Positions 54,560 to 64,000 are shown, counted from the first letter of the stretch. The stretch is 64,000 nucleotides of DNA from Pseudomonas fluorescens (GCF_003732425.1 NZ_MOBX01000013.1:310001-374000), one strand, 5' to 3'. A program made the numbers and translations. Notes: a model not told the origin generated them from the sequence alone.

Positions 54560-55522
54560 ATGTCTGTCTCTACTGCCCCTGTCCCCTTTGACGAGCTTCT
54601 GCTCACGAGGGAAACGCCTGTACAACGTCGCCGGGTGCGCGCTGCCTGGCTGTTTCTGACGCCCATGCTGGTCTGCCTGGCCCTGGTGGCAGCCTGGCCG
54701 CTGCTGCGCACATTCTGGTTCAGCCTGACCGACGCCAGCCTGGCGGACACCGGTGGCGCAACCTTCATCGGCGTGAGCAATTATCTGTTGTTCAGCGGGT
54801 CCGGCTGGTCGGGCATCCTCGTCGATCCACAGTGGTGGAATGCGGTGCGCAACACGTTGTATTTCACGGTGGTGTCGGTGGGACTGGAAGTCGTCCTGGG
54901 GCTGTTGGTGGCGTTGCTGCTGAGCATCAAGTTCACCGGCCGCTCGCTGGTGCGCGCGTTGATTCTGATTCCGTGGGCGATTCCAACGATTGTCTCGGCG
55001 AAGATCTGGTCATGGATGCTTAACGACCAGTTCGGCATCATCAATCACCTGATGATCAGCCTCGGCCTGATTGACGCCCCCCTGGCCTGGACCGCAGATG
55101 CCGACCTGTCGATGTGGGCGGTGATCATCGTTGACGTCTGGAAGACTGTGCCCTTTGTCACGTTACTGATGCTCGCTGCCTTGCAGATGTTGCCGAGCGA
55201 TTGCTACGAAGCGGCCAGGGTCGATGGCATTCATCCGCTGAAGGTGTTCTGGCGCGTCACGCTACCACTGTTGATGCCTGCACTGCTGGTGGCGGCGATC
55301 TTCCGTATCCTCGATTCCCTGCGGGTATTCGACGTCATCTATGTGCTGACCTCGAACTCGTCGAGCACCATGAGCATGTCGGTGTATGCCCGCCAGCACC
55401 TGGTGGAGTTCCAGGACGTCGGTTACGGCAGCGCGGCGTCGACGCTGTTGTTTCTGGTGGTCGCGGTGATCGCCATGCTTTATCTCTACCTCGGACGCCG
55501 TCAACTGGAGGTCCGCGCATGA
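54560..55522 (+). CDS. ABC sugar permease (MalF/UgpA type)
   Basis: At 320 residues it has six or so membrane helices after a cytoplasmic N-terminus (RRVRAAWLFLTPMLVCLALVAAWPLL) and the EAA loop, YEAARVDGIHPLKVFWRVTLPLLMP. It forms half of the sucrose channel. Its stop overlaps the start of the next permease by 4 bp (ATGA), suggesting coupled translation. It lies between the binding protein and second permease as in other CUT1 operons. Confidence 0.87.
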   Translation: MSVSTAPVPFDELLLTRETPVQRRRVRAAWLFLTPMLVCLALVAAWPLLRTFWFSLTDASLADTGGATFIGVSNYLLFSGSGWSGILVDPQWWNAVRNTLYFTVVSVGLEVVLGLLVALLLSIKFTGRSLVRALILIPWAIPTIVSAKIWSWMLNDQFGIINHLMISLGLIDAPLAWTADADLSMWAVIIVDVWKTVPFVTLLMLAALQMLPSDCYEAARVDGIHPLKVFWRVTLPLLMPALLVAAIFRILDSLRVFDVIYVLTSNSSSTMSMSVYARQHLVEFQDVGYGSAASTLLFLVVAVIAMLYLYLGRRQLEVRA

Positions 55523-56361
55523 GCCCGCGCCTGCTGAAAAAAGCACTGTTGCGCCTTGGGTTCTGGTGCCTGATCGCGGTTTTGCTGCTGTATGCGGTTT
55601 TCCCGTTCTACTACGCCATCGTGACCTCGCTGAAGCCCTCCAGCGCCTTGTTCGAGGTGAGCTACTGGATCGAACATCCCGACTTTTCCAATTACGCGGC
55701 GATCCTCCAGCAAGCCTCATTTCTGCGAGCGATTGGCAATTCGCTGGTGGTTGCGCTGTGCGTGGTCACACTGGCGCTGTTCCTCAGCCTGACCGCTGCC
55801 TATGCCTTGGGCCGAGTGAAATTCCGTGGACGTGGCACTGTGTTGATGATGGTCCTCGGCGTGTCGATGTTTCCCCAGGTTGCGGTGCTGTCAGGGCTGT
55901 TCGAAGTGATCCGCGCCTTGGGTCTTTACAACACGTCCTGGGCGTTGATCCTCAGCTACACGATTTTCACCCTGCCCTTCACCGTCTGGGTGCTGACCAC
56001 CTTCATGGGGCAACTGCCCCATGAACTGGAGGAAGCGGCAATCATGGATGGTGCGTCACCCTGGGTGACGCTGACCCGCGTGCTGTTGCCGCTGCTCTGG
56101 CCTGCACTGGTCACCACCGGTTTGTTGGCCTTCATCGCGGCGTGGAACGAGTTCCTGTTTGCCCTGACTTTCACCCTCACCGACAGCCAACGCACGGTGC
56201 CGGTTGCCATCGCCTTGATTTCTGGCGGCAGCCCCCATGAGTTGCCTTGGGGCTTGTTGATGGCTGCCTCGGTGCTGGTCACCGTCCCACTGGTGATTCT
56301 GGTGCTGATCTTCCAGCGCCGAATCGTTTCCGGTCTCACTGCCGGCGCGTTAAAGGGTTGA
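55519..56361 (+). CDS. ABC sugar permease (MalG type)
   Basis: At 280 residues it starts at ATG 55519 (MSPRLLKKALLRLGFW), overlapping the previous stop. Six helices include AFPFYYAIVTSLKPS-like (VFPFYYAIVTSLKPS) and the EAA loop, LEEAAIMDGASPWVTLTRVLLPLLWP. It is the second half of the translocation pore. It ends 27 bp before the ATPase gene. A longer upstream frame exists but would overlap the first permease and lacks homology. Confidence 0.87.
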   Translation: MSPRLLKKALLRLGFWCLIAVLLLYAVFPFYYAIVTSLKPSSALFEVSYWIEHPDFSNYAAILQQASFLRAIGNSLVVALCVVTLALFLSLTAAYALGRVKFRGRGTVLMMVLGVSMFPQVAVLSGLFEVIRALGLYNTSWALILSYTIFTLPFTVWVLTTFMGQLPHELEEAAIMDGASPWVTLTRVLLPLLWPALVTTGLLAFIAAWNEFLFALTFTLTDSQRTVPVAIALISGGSPHELPWGLLMAASVLVTVPLVILVLIFQRRIVSGLTAGALKG

Positions 56362-56388
56362 TGCCCAATAAAGACAAGGAACAGCATC

Positions 56389-57534
56389 GTGATCAAATTG
56401 AAACTGGACAACGTCAACAAACAACTGGGCGGCGCGCGGATTCTTCGCGACATCAACCTGGAGATCGCTGCGGGTGAATTCGTGGTGTTCGTCGGTCCTT
56501 CGGGCTGCGGAAAGTCGACCCTGCTGCGCCTGATCGCCGGACTGGATTCGATCTGTGCCGGCGACCTGCTGATCGACGGGCGCCGGGTCAACGACCTGGA
56601 ACCGCGCGAACGTGGCGTCGGCATGGTGTTTCAGTCTTATGCGCTATACCCGCACATGAGCGTCTACGACAACATCAGTTTTGGCCTCAAACTGGCCAAG
56701 ACTGAAAAGAGCAGCCTGCGCGAGCGGGTGCTGAAAACTGCGCAAATCCTGCAATTGGACAAACTGCTGCAACGCAAACCAAAAGAACTGTCTGGGGGAC
56801 AGCGTCAGCGTGTGGCCATGGGCAGAGCCATGGCGCGGGAACCGGACATTTTGTTGTTCGATGAGCCGCTCTCCAACCTGGATGCCTCCTTGCGCGTGCA
56901 GATGCGCAACGAAATCGCCCGGCTGCATGCCCGACTGCGCTCAACCATGATCTACGTCACCCACGATCAGGTGGAAGCGATGACCCTGGCTGACAAAATT
57001 GTCGTGCTCAATGGCGGTCACATCGAGCAAGTCGGCTCACCGCGCGAACTCTATGAGCGCCCCGCGAGCCGCTTTGTCGCCGGTTTTCTCGGTTCGCCGA
57101 GAATGAATTTCCTGCCGGCCCGCCTGCATGCGCCGGGCGAAACCAGCCTGGTCGATACTCCCGTTTTGGGGATGGCCACCCTGCCCTTCGACAGTTCGAA
57201 GCTGGCGGCGGACGCCTCGCTGAGTCTGGGCGTCCGCCCGGAACACCTGTCGCTCAAGGCGGCGTCGGGAGCGGCTGGCATCGTCGTGACCGGGGTCGAA
57301 TACCTGGGCAGTGAAACCTATGTGCACCTGGATTCAGGTCAGGACGAGCCACTGATCTGTCGTTGTGAAGTCAACGCCGGATGGCAGACCGGCGATCGGG
57401 TCGAACTGCAACTGGACATCGACATGATCCACCTGTTCGATACCGACGGCATGGCATTGAAGCGCCACCCGCACGCCATTGAATCCGTGGCGGATGACCT
57501 CGCTCTACGCTCAATCCGAGCGCACGCCCTATGA
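56389..57534 (+). CDS. ABC transporter ATPase (MalK/UgpC type)
   Basis: At 381 residues it has Walker A GPSGCGKST, signature LSGGQRQRVAMGRAMA and Walker B ILLFDEPLSNLDA, followed by a regulatory OB-fold C-terminal domain (LGVRPEHLSLKAASG). It powers the sucrose importer. The start is GTG 56389, directly after a weak Shine-Dalgarno. The last base overlaps the GH32 start (ATGA), so the hydrolase is translated coupled to it. Confidence 0.88.
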   Translation: MIKLKLDNVNKQLGGARILRDINLEIAAGEFVVFVGPSGCGKSTLLRLIAGLDSICAGDLLIDGRRVNDLEPRERGVGMVFQSYALYPHMSVYDNISFGLKLAKTEKSSLRERVLKTAQILQLDKLLQRKPKELSGGQRQRVAMGRAMAREPDILLFDEPLSNLDASLRVQMRNEIARLHARLRSTMIYVTHDQVEAMTLADKIVVLNGGHIEQVGSPRELYERPASRFVAGFLGSPRMNFLPARLHAPGETSLVDTPVLGMATLPFDSSKLAADASLSLGVRPEHLSLKAASGAAGIVVTGVEYLGSETYVHLDSGQDEPLICRCEVNAGWQTGDRVELQLDIDMIHLFDTDGMALKRHPHAIESVADDLALRSIRAHAL

Positions 57535-59033
57535 ACTTGTCTTTGAATACGCCGAGCGATCCCATGTCTTCGACCCTTGACCTTGCGCAGCGCGCACTGG
57601 CTGACAGCCAGTCTCGCGTCATCGAGGACTATCGACCCGGTTATCATATTTCTCCGCCGGCAGGCTGGATGAACGACCCTAACGGGGTCGTGTACTTTCG
57701 TGGCGAGTACCACGTGTTCTATCAGCATCACCCCTACGACGCGAAATGGGGGCCGATGTATTGGGGCCACGCCAAGAGTGCCGACCTGGTTCATTGGCAG
57801 CACCTGCCCATTGCACTGGCACCCGGTGATGACTGCGACCGTGACGGCTGTTTTTCCGGTAGCGCGGTGGTGTGTGGCGATACCCTGGCCCTGATCTACA
57901 CCGGGCACACCTGGCTGGGGGAAGTGGGTGACGAGCGCTTCATCCGTCAAGTGCAGTGCCTGGCGACCAGTACCGATGGCATCCGCTTCGTCAAACACGG
58001 CGCGGTGATCGACAGCGCGCCGCAAGACACCATCATGCACTTCCGTGACCCCAAGGTCTGGCAGGTGGATGACTATTGGTACCTGATTGCCGGCGCACGT
58101 CTGGGCGACAGGCCGCTGCTGCCGTTGTACCGTTCCACGGATCTGCACGTCTGGGAGTTCCTCGACTACGTGTCCGCCGGCAGCGAGGGCGATGGCTATA
58201 TGTGGGAATGCCCGGACCTGTTTCGACTGAATGGACGCGATGTGCTGCTGTACTCACCACAAGGCATGCAAGCCGACGGTTACGACCGGCTCAACAAGTA
58301 CCAGACCGGTTATCGAGTGGGCCAGCTCGATAACCAATGGCACTTCACGGGCGGGCCTTTTATCGAGCTGGATAACGGCCACGATTTCTATGCAGCGCAG
58401 ACGCTATTGGCCGCCGATGGTCGGCGCCTCGTATGGGCATGGCTGGACATGTGGGAAAGCCCGATGCCAAGCCAGGCCCATCACTGGTGCGGCATGCTCG
58501 GATTGCCCCGCGAACTGGAACTGTGCGCCGATCGCCTTGGCATGTATCCGGCACGGGAGCTCAGCGCGCTGCGAATGACGTTATTGCCGGGTACGCCGTG
58601 GTGGGGAGAGTCGGGAGCCTGCTGGGTGCCGCAAGTGCATGGCGACATGCTCGAAATCCATGTGCATCTGGATCTGCTCGGCTGCACTGACGGCCAGTTG
58701 GGAGTCGCCTTGCGCTGCAGCGACGATGGCCGTGAAGAAACCCTGCTCTACTATGATCCGTCACTGCAGCGCCTGGTACTTGACCGCAGCCGCTCGGGTG
58801 CGCAAGTCACAGGCCAGCGCAGCGTTGCGATAGACCCGACACAAGCGCGACTCGAGCTACGCGTGTTTCTCGACCGATCATCGATCGAGGTGTTCGACGA
58901 AAACGGCCGCTTCAGCCTCAGTAGTCGGCTCTATCCGCGCTCCGACAGTCTGGGGGTGAAGCTTATGGCAAGCGGAAGTGGCGGGCGTGTTTCGATTGCC
59001 AGGGCATGGCCGCTCGGTTCGGGATGGTCATGA
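57531..59033 (+). CDS. GH32 sucrose hydrolase, cytoplasmic
   Basis: At 500 residues it has the GH32 five-blade propeller motifs: WMNDPNG with nucleophile D49, the FRDPKVW motif, and WECPDLF with the acid/base Glu. A C-terminal beta-sandwich holds RVFLDRSSIEVFDENG (as LRVFLDRSSIEVFDENG). It lacks a signal peptide, so it hydrolyses imported sucrose or fructosyl compounds in the cytoplasm. Sucrose or sucrose-6-phosphate is possible; because an ABC importer delivers unphosphorylated sugar, plain sucrose is more likely. An ATG at 57564 is an alternative start. Confidence 0.87.
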   Translation: MNLSLNTPSDPMSSTLDLAQRALADSQSRVIEDYRPGYHISPPAGWMNDPNGVVYFRGEYHVFYQHHPYDAKWGPMYWGHAKSADLVHWQHLPIALAPGDDCDRDGCFSGSAVVCGDTLALIYTGHTWLGEVGDERFIRQVQCLATSTDGIRFVKHGAVIDSAPQDTIMHFRDPKVWQVDDYWYLIAGARLGDRPLLPLYRSTDLHVWEFLDYVSAGSEGDGYMWECPDLFRLNGRDVLLYSPQGMQADGYDRLNKYQTGYRVGQLDNQWHFTGGPFIELDNGHDFYAAQTLLAADGRRLVWAWLDMWESPMPSQAHHWCGMLGLPRELELCADRLGMYPARELSALRMTLLPGTPWWGESGACWVPQVHGDMLEIHVHLDLLGCTDGQLGVALRCSDDGREETLLYYDPSLQRLVLDRSRSGAQVTGQRSVAIDPTQARLELRVFLDRSSIEVFDENGRFSLSSRLYPRSDSLGVKLMASGSGGRVSIARAWPLGSGWS

Positions 59034-59108
59034 GCGGCGTCATTCGGGTCGCGAGGAGCCCGGGCCATGTGTCATGATTCTGCGCCAACCTGACTGGCCG
59101 CACTTCGC

Positions 59109-60101
59109 ATGACTTCAGTGAAAGACGTTGCACAGCTGGCCGGCGTGTCCCTGATGACGGTTTCTCGAGCGCTCAATACTCCGGATAAACTGAGCCCCGA
59201 AACCCTTCTACGGGTGCGTCGTGCCATTGATGAACTGCAATTCGTACCCAGCCTGTCAGCGCGCAAGATGCGCGGTGACAATCTCCAGTCGCGAACCATC
59301 GGTGTGTTCGCGCTGGACACCGCGACCACACCCTTCGCGGTCGAGCTGCTGCTGTCCATTGAACAGACCGCGCAGCAGGCCGGCTGGAATGTCTTTATCC
59401 TCAACCTGTTCAGCAACCCGCCCACCGACCAGAACATCGACCTGATGCTGTCGCACCGTCCGGACGGCTTGATCTTCAGCGCCATGGGGTTTCGCCAGGT
59501 ATGCATCCCCGAGCGATTGAAGAGCAAGCCTCTGGTGCTCGCCAATTGTCTGGCAGATGACAGCCGCCTCGTCAGCTATGTGCCCGACGACGAAATGGGT
59601 CAGTATCGCGCCGTGCACCACGCGTTGAGCCTCGGCTACAAGCGTCCTCTGTGTGTCAATCTGCCGAAACAGAGTCTGGCATGGGGGCTGCGACAAAAAG
59701 GCCTGCAGCGTGCTTGTCAGGCATTCGGACTGGCGCCTGAAACGCTCCTGCAGTACGACCTTTCCGATCATGATGCCTACAGTGAAACAGCCGCCATCCT
59801 CGACCGGCATGTCATTGATGGTCGTCCCCAATTTGATATTTTGATTTGTGGCAACGACCGCATTGCCTTTTGTGCCTATCAACTGTTGTTGGGGCGTGGC
59901 CTGAAAATTCCCGGCGATGTCGCCGTCCTCGGCTACGACAACATGATCGGCATTGCCGAGTTGTTCATCCCGCCGCTGACCACGGTGCAACTGCCGTACT
60001 ACGAGATTGGGCGCAAGGCTGCACGGCATCTGATCGAGACTCTGGAGCTATCGGGAACCCAGCGAGTTGACTGTCCATTGGTGGTCAGGACATCACTTTG
60101 A
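59109..60101 (+). CDS. LacI-family repressor of the sucrose cluster
   Basis: At 330 residues it has a LacI helix-turn-helix at the N-terminus (TSVKDVAQLAGVSLMTVSRALNTPDKLSPET) with hinge (LQFVPSLSARKMRG) and a ligand-binding core (VDCPLVVRTSL end). It is 75 bp after the GH32 gene in the same direction. It probably binds the palindromes at 53132 and 53222 and releases them when sucrose or fructose is present. This ligand is inferred from the neighbours. Confidence 0.86.
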   Translation: MTSVKDVAQLAGVSLMTVSRALNTPDKLSPETLLRVRRAIDELQFVPSLSARKMRGDNLQSRTIGVFALDTATTPFAVELLLSIEQTAQQAGWNVFILNLFSNPPTDQNIDLMLSHRPDGLIFSAMGFRQVCIPERLKSKPLVLANCLADDSRLVSYVPDDEMGQYRAVHHALSLGYKRPLCVNLPKQSLAWGLRQKGLQRACQAFGLAPETLLQYDLSDHDAYSETAAILDRHVIDGRPQFDILICGNDRIAFCAYQLLLGRGLKIPGDVAVLGYDNMIGIAELFIPPLTTVQLPYYEIGRKAARHLIETLELSGTQRVDCPLVVRTSL

Positions 60102-60174
60102 GAGTGAGTCAGTTCGCTGATAGCGCTCCCGATTGCTTTCGATTTGCCGAGGTCCGTTCACGCCAGAGCTGGAA

Positions 60175-62574
60175 TCAGAAATCCACCGTCGCTGAAAGCA
60201 GATAAGTTCTCGGTGTCGACAACGTCAACCCCGGCTCACTGTCATCCGAAGCGCCTGCTGAACTCCAGTAGCGTTTATCCAGCACGTTCTCGATATTGGC
60301 GCGCAGGGTGACGGTTTTCTCATCGACCTTGAAGGCGTACCGGGTACCTACGTCAAAGCGCTCCCAAGCGTCGATTTCCTTGTCGTTCGACTGATCCAGA
60401 TACTGCGAACTCGAATAGATGCCGCGCCCGGTCAACGTCAGGCCCTGCACCGTCGGCACATCCCACTCGGCCCCCAGATTGACGTTGTACTTCGGCGTCG
60501 CCGGTGCGCGATTGCCGTCGAACGTGCCATTGGTGGTGTGGGTCAACTCGCTGTCGATGTACATCACGCCACCGAGCAACCGGACGCCTTTGAGCGGTTC
60601 GCCGAACACACTCAGCTCCACGCCGTTGTTCTGTCGTTTGCCGTTCGGGCCGAAGACCCGGGTCGTGGCGTTGGTTTCGTATGCTGGCTGCTTGATGCGG
60701 AATACCGCTGCCGTCACTGCATACGCACCGGCGTCGTACTTGGCGCCCACTTCAACCTGACGGCTGATAAATGGCGGAAAGATTTCGTCCTCGTTCACAG
60801 AGGTCGACGGCGCGATTTTGCCCTGACTCAGGCCTTCCATGTAGTTGGCGTACAGCGACAGCTTGTCTGTCGCCTTGAACAGAATCCCGCCCGATGGCGA
60901 GACCTTTTCCTCGTCGTAGGCGGTGTCGCCTTTTACGTCATCGCTCCAGTCATCGACTTTTACCCGTTGCCAGCGCGCACCGAGGGTCAATAAAAGTCGA
61001 TCATCAAAGAAGCCCAGGGTGTCGGACAACGCCACGCCGCTGAAGCGGTTTTCCGTGTAGACCTTGGCGTCATAGCGCGTCGGCGTGCCGGGTTTGGCGG
61101 TTTCCACCGGGTCATACAGATTGCTGCGACCGGCCGCATAACGCGCGCCGCCATTCTCGAAATCCATATAAAAGTAGCTGGCCGCCAGATTGACTTCGTG
61201 GCTCACCGGTCCGGTGTGGAACCAGTTGCGCACACCGGCCGTGGCGGTGCGCACATTCTCGTCGCGGGTGAAATCCCGCGGTTGCACGCTGAAATCACCG
61301 GCATCGTTGGTCACGGAAACCGCATGCCGAAGGAAGTCGTGATTGCTTTTGCGAGCACCAACACCGCCGTAGACCATCACCGAATCACTGACATCAAACT
61401 CAGCGTTGAGCGTGCCGAAGGTGTCTTTGGTCCGCGCCTGGCTCCACGGTTGCGCGTAGTTATCGCGCACATCGTTGGCGTTGGGCACCTTGGCATTGGC
61501 GGCGACTTGCACGCGTTCTTGCGGTGCGTCGGTATCGCGCTCGGTGTGCCCCACGTCGGTGGAAAGCCGCAGCCGCTCACCGCGAAAATCCAGGCCCAGA
61601 ACGGCCATGTCGCGGTCGACACTCTGCTGATCCCATTCCGTGTCCCCGGACTGTTTGACGCCGTTGAAACGCAGGCCGAACTGATTGTCCTCACCGAACC
61701 GCCGACCGACATCCACCGCGCCGCCGACCTGATTATTCGACGCGTAATTGGCCGTCAGCGAGGTGATCGGTTTGTCGGTGGCACGCTTGGGCACGACGTT
61801 GATGCCCCCGCCTACACTGCCCCGTGGCGAGATGCCGTTGATGAGTTGGCTCGGGCCTTTGAGAATGTCGACGCGATCGGCCATTTCCATGTCGATCGTG
61901 TAAGTCGGCAGAACGCCATAGAGGCCGTTATAGGCCACGTCACTGTTGAACAGACTGAAACCACGGATGGTGAACTGCTCGTAACGGCCACCAGCCGGGT
62001 TGGTCGCGCGCACCGACGGGTCGCTGGCGATCAGATCGCCCAGCGTGCGTGCCTGTTGGTTTTTCACGGTTTCGCTGGTGTAGGTGGTCATGCTGAACGG
62101 GGTTTCCATGAAGTCTTTCGACCCCAGCAACCCCTGAGAGCCGCGCCGCGCCACCTGCCCTCCGGCAAAGACATCGGCGCCTGTCGAGTCGCTGGCGCCG
62201 AGAATCGAAGTCGGCGCCAGTTGCAGGCTGCCGGCCTCCGCTGCGGGCACCAAGGTGTAAGCGTGTTCGCCTAGCGGTTGCAGTTGCAAGCCAGAGCCCA
62301 GCAACAACCGGGTGAACCCCTCCTCCACGCCAAATTCGCCGGACAACCCATTACTGTTGCGCCCGCTGACCAGCGCCGGATCCACCGACAGATTGACCCC
62401 GGCCAACCCGGCAAACCGCGTCAGCGCGGCACTCAGGCTGCCGGCCGGCACCTGATAACTGCGTCGCGCATCTTCGGCCCAACTGGACTGGATCAATACT
62501 GGGCTGGCACTCAGGCTCAGCAGCAGGCTCAACTGCAACAACGGACGCAAACGACTTGGGAATACTGCGGGCAT
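60175..62574 (-). CDS. TonB-dependent siderophore receptor with signalling domain
   Basis: At 799 residues it has a signal peptide, an N-terminal STN domain (RRSYQVPAGSLSAALTRFAGLAGVNLSVDPALV) used for FecR signalling, a plug (TPFSMTTYTSETVKNQQARTLGDLIASDPSVRAT) and a 22-strand-type barrel ending in LSATVDF. It imports an iron-siderophore and reports it to the anti-sigma FecR. It lies in one unit with fecR and the sigma factor. The siderophore is not identified; the layout is that of FoxA/FpvA-like receptors. Confidence 0.88.
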   Translation of the reverse strand: MPAVFPSRLRPLLQLSLLLSLSASPVLIQSSWAEDARRSYQVPAGSLSAALTRFAGLAGVNLSVDPALVSGRNSNGLSGEFGVEEGFTRLLLGSGLQLQPLGEHAYTLVPAAEAGSLQLAPTSILGASDSTGADVFAGGQVARRGSQGLLGSKDFMETPFSMTTYTSETVKNQQARTLGDLIASDPSVRATNPAGGRYEQFTIRGFSLFNSDVAYNGLYGVLPTYTIDMEMADRVDILKGPSQLINGISPRGSVGGGINVVPKRATDKPITSLTANYASNNQVGGAVDVGRRFGEDNQFGLRFNGVKQSGDTEWDQQSVDRDMAVLGLDFRGERLRLSTDVGHTERDTDAPQERVQVAANAKVPNANDVRDNYAQPWSQARTKDTFGTLNAEFDVSDSVMVYGGVGARKSNHDFLRHAVSVTNDAGDFSVQPRDFTRDENVRTATAGVRNWFHTGPVSHEVNLAASYFYMDFENGGARYAAGRSNLYDPVETAKPGTPTRYDAKVYTENRFSGVALSDTLGFFDDRLLLTLGARWQRVKVDDWSDDVKGDTAYDEEKVSPSGGILFKATDKLSLYANYMEGLSQGKIAPSTSVNEDEIFPPFISRQVEVGAKYDAGAYAVTAAVFRIKQPAYETNATTRVFGPNGKRQNNGVELSVFGEPLKGVRLLGGVMYIDSELTHTTNGTFDGNRAPATPKYNVNLGAEWDVPTVQGLTLTGRGIYSSSQYLDQSNDKEIDAWERFDVGTRYAFKVDEKTVTLRANIENVLDKRYWSSAGASDDSEPGLTLSTPRTYLLSATVDF

Positions 62575-62641
62575 TGGAAGACGCTCTCGATTTTGTTCAC
62601 TTGCCAGGAATGACCAGCGAGGCGAAAAAAAGGGACAGGCT

Positions 62642-63604
62642 TCAGCCAGTTTTTTCAGTGAGGGGAATGTTTCGAGGCGTGAGAGACACCCAGAACCGCG
62701 TACGGGTGTGGACTTCGATCGGCAGACTCGCCGCTAGTAGCGCAAGCACTTGATCGGTGTTGTCGAGGCGGAAACTGCCGGTGATGCGCAACGCTTCCAA
62801 CACCGGATCCCAGCGCAACAGCCCCGAACGATAGCGACTCAGTTCACGCAGGAAATCCCCCAGCGCCTGGTTCTGCGCCATCAACACGCCGTCGCGCCAA
62901 CCCGGCATCAATGCATCGAACGCCATAACGGAACCTGCACCAGAAGCTCGCAGGCTGACCTGCTGCCCCTGATTCAAAACCACCGCCGGCCCGTGCAACG
63001 GTTGTAGCTGGACCGAACCGCTGACCACCGAAACATTGCAATCACGCGCATTGAGACGCACACACACCTCGCTGCGACTGACGATGATTCGCCCGTAAGG
63101 CGCGTTGATCGTCAGCGCCGAACTGCCCGGCACGTTGAGCGCTATCTCGCCACGCACCAGCGTCAACTGCCGCGCCGGCAGATCGACATTCACCGCACTG
63201 GCGGTGTTGAGTTGTAACGCGCTGCCATCAGCCAACGGCAAGCGCTGGTGTTCTCCGGTGCCGGTGTGCAGATCCGCGCACCACGCATCCATCGGCAATT
63301 GTCGACTGATCAGCCACGCCGCCGGCACCAGCGCAGCCAGGCCGAGTGCACGTTTCAGTGCAGCGCGACGCGCCAGATCCGGACGATCCAGCGTGGCCAT
63401 GGCCAACGCCGCCGGCACTGCGGAAAAGCGTTGGCGCAGCAGTTGAATCTTTTGCCAGGCGTTCTCGTGCCGGCTGTCACTGTTGCGCCAGTGCTGCAGG
63501 CGCGCGTGATCATCATCAGTGGCATCGCCCGATTCGAGCAGCGTCAGCCATTGCGCGGCGGCGCGTGCCACTTCGCGCAGTTCTGCGTTGGGTGCTACGC
63601 GCAT
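62642..63604 (-). CDS. fecR: FecR-family anti-sigma/regulator
   Basis: From ATG 63604 it is 320 residues, with an N-terminal DUF4880 part (ELREVARAAAQWLTLLESGDATDDDHARLQHWRNSD), a probable single membrane helix and a C-terminal FecR domain (YGRIIVSRSEVCVRLNARDCNVSVVSGSVQLQ). The start overlaps the sigma factor stop. It senses the STN domain of the receptor and controls the sigma factor. It precedes the receptor by 67 bp. Confidence 0.86.
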   Translation of the reverse strand: MRVAPNAELREVARAAAQWLTLLESGDATDDDHARLQHWRNSDSRHENAWQKIQLLRQRFSAVPAALAMATLDRPDLARRAALKRALGLAALVPAAWLISRQLPMDAWCADLHTGTGEHQRLPLADGSALQLNTASAVNVDLPARQLTLVRGEIALNVPGSSALTINAPYGRIIVSRSEVCVRLNARDCNVSVVSGSVQLQPLHGPAVVLNQGQQVSLRASGAGSVMAFDALMPGWRDGVLMAQNQALGDFLRELSRYRSGLLRWDPVLEALRITGSFRLDNTDQVLALLAASLPIEVHTRTRFWVSLTPRNIPLTEKTG

Positions 63605-64000
63605 GCTAGATCCAACATCAAGCAATGCTCGTAAGCCTGCGCCATATAACGTTTTATTGTGCGTTCTGAGACCTGCAAGCGCTCGGCGATTTCACGGTAA
63701 CCGAGGCCTTCGAGCTGACTCCACAAAAACGCCCGGCGCACCGGTTGCGGCAAGCCATCAAGCAGTTCATCCAGCGCTTGCAGGGTTTCCAGCAACAGCC
63801 AGCGCTGTTCGGGCGACGGCACGCATTCCTCAGGCAATTGCGCGAGGGCTTCGAGGTAGGCTTTTTCCAGACTGCGGCGGGTGTAGAAGTTGCTCAGCAG
63901 GCGCTTGCCCACGGTCAGCAGATACGCGCGCGGTTCACGCAGGTCGGCAATCGGCTGAGCGCTGCACAGCACGCGCAAGAAGGTGTCCTGGCTCAGGTCC
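63595..64000 (-). CDS. fecI: FecI-type ECF sigma factor, 5' end outside window
   Basis: The frame enters from the right edge with DLSQDTFLRVL (sigma-70 region 2 end) and contains region 4 (LDGLPQPVRRAFLWSQLEGLGYREIAERLQVSERTIKRYMAQAYEHC). The first ~25-40 residues lie beyond the window. It transcribes the receptor gene when FecR releases it. Stop at 63595-63597 lies inside the start of fecR, giving translational coupling. Region 4 motifs are intact. Confidence 0.87.
   Translation of the reverse strand, partial: DLSQDTFLRVLCSAQPIADLREPRAYLLTVGKRLLSNFYTRRSLEKAYLEALAQLPEECVPSPEQRWLLLETLQALDELLDGLPQPVRRAFLWSQLEGLGYREIAERLQVSERTIKRYMAQAYEHCLMLDLACA

Noticed and set aside
57339..58148. Minus-strand frame (269 codons) opposite the ATPase and GH32 genes
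   Set aside because: Antisense to two coupled genes with intact motifs.

Overview
The window looks like a Pseudomonas chromosome segment (P. fluorescens/koreensis-type). The evidence is high-GC core genes, a Pseudomonas-type DUF6124 gene with its leader, a DUF1302/DUF1329/RND set, FecIR-TonB signalling and many LysR/MarR/GntR regulators. No rRNA, tRNA or CRISPR array was seen. Gene identities come from reading motifs and remembered family features; no database search was run.

Region 1 (1 to ~11,265) is an accessory island. It opens with a retron-like defence locus: a UvrD-type helicase cut by the window edge, a phosphoribosyltransferase-like protein with a C-terminal winged helix, a foldable ~167-nt RNA with an a1/a2-like closing stem and a 13-bp msd-like stem, and a retron-type reverse transcriptase. 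Then come a wrecked tyrosine recombinase, an XRE regulator divergent from an unknown gene across a palindrome, and IS3 orfA debris. The island ends in a TniA-TniB-TniQ (Tn5053/Tn7-like) transposition module whose tniA-side end carries four inward TGTCG repeats. Its left end was not found, so the retron-like locus may be cargo.

Region 2 (~11.3 to 34.4 kb) is chromosomal and is dominated by a catabolic cluster for an unidentified, probably aromatic and hydrophobic compound. It begins with a MarR regulator with a perfect palindromic operator next to a VanAB-like Rieske oxygenase pair. A long minus-strand unit follows, encoding a cyclase-type hydrolase, an NAD epimerase, a fumarylacetoacetase-family hydrolase, a cupin, an MFS transporter, an RND exporter, a Ycf48-like protein, DUF1329, DUF1302 and an FAD monooxygenase. 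A second unit holds a Rieske ferredoxin and an extradiol-type dioxygenase. Near-identical 47-bp boxes precede both minus-strand units, the second beside a LysR gene. An alpha/beta hydrolase, a frameshifted amidohydrolase, an HbpS/GlcG-like protein and a second LysR complete it.

Region 3 (~34.4 to 43.8 kb) mixes small genes with decayed ones. Intact genes include a 42-residue basic protein, an ImmA/IrrE-type peptidase, a peroxiredoxin with a DsbA-like protein, LtrA, a luciferase-like monooxygenase, DUF6124 and a DUF6966-like gene. Remnants of an FAD oxidoreductase, an ABM monooxygenase, a DsbA-like protein, a Kef-type antiporter and a thioesterase lie among them.

Region 4 (43.8 to 64 kb) is metabolic. 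It holds a hydroxypyruvate isomerase-like/racemase pair, a GntR regulator and a PQQ dehydrogenase; an AT-richer TSUP transporter plus TauD-like dioxygenase; a complete sucrose-type system (porin, ABC transporter, cytoplasmic GH32, LacI); and a TonB receptor with FecR and a FecI-like sigma factor that runs off the right edge.
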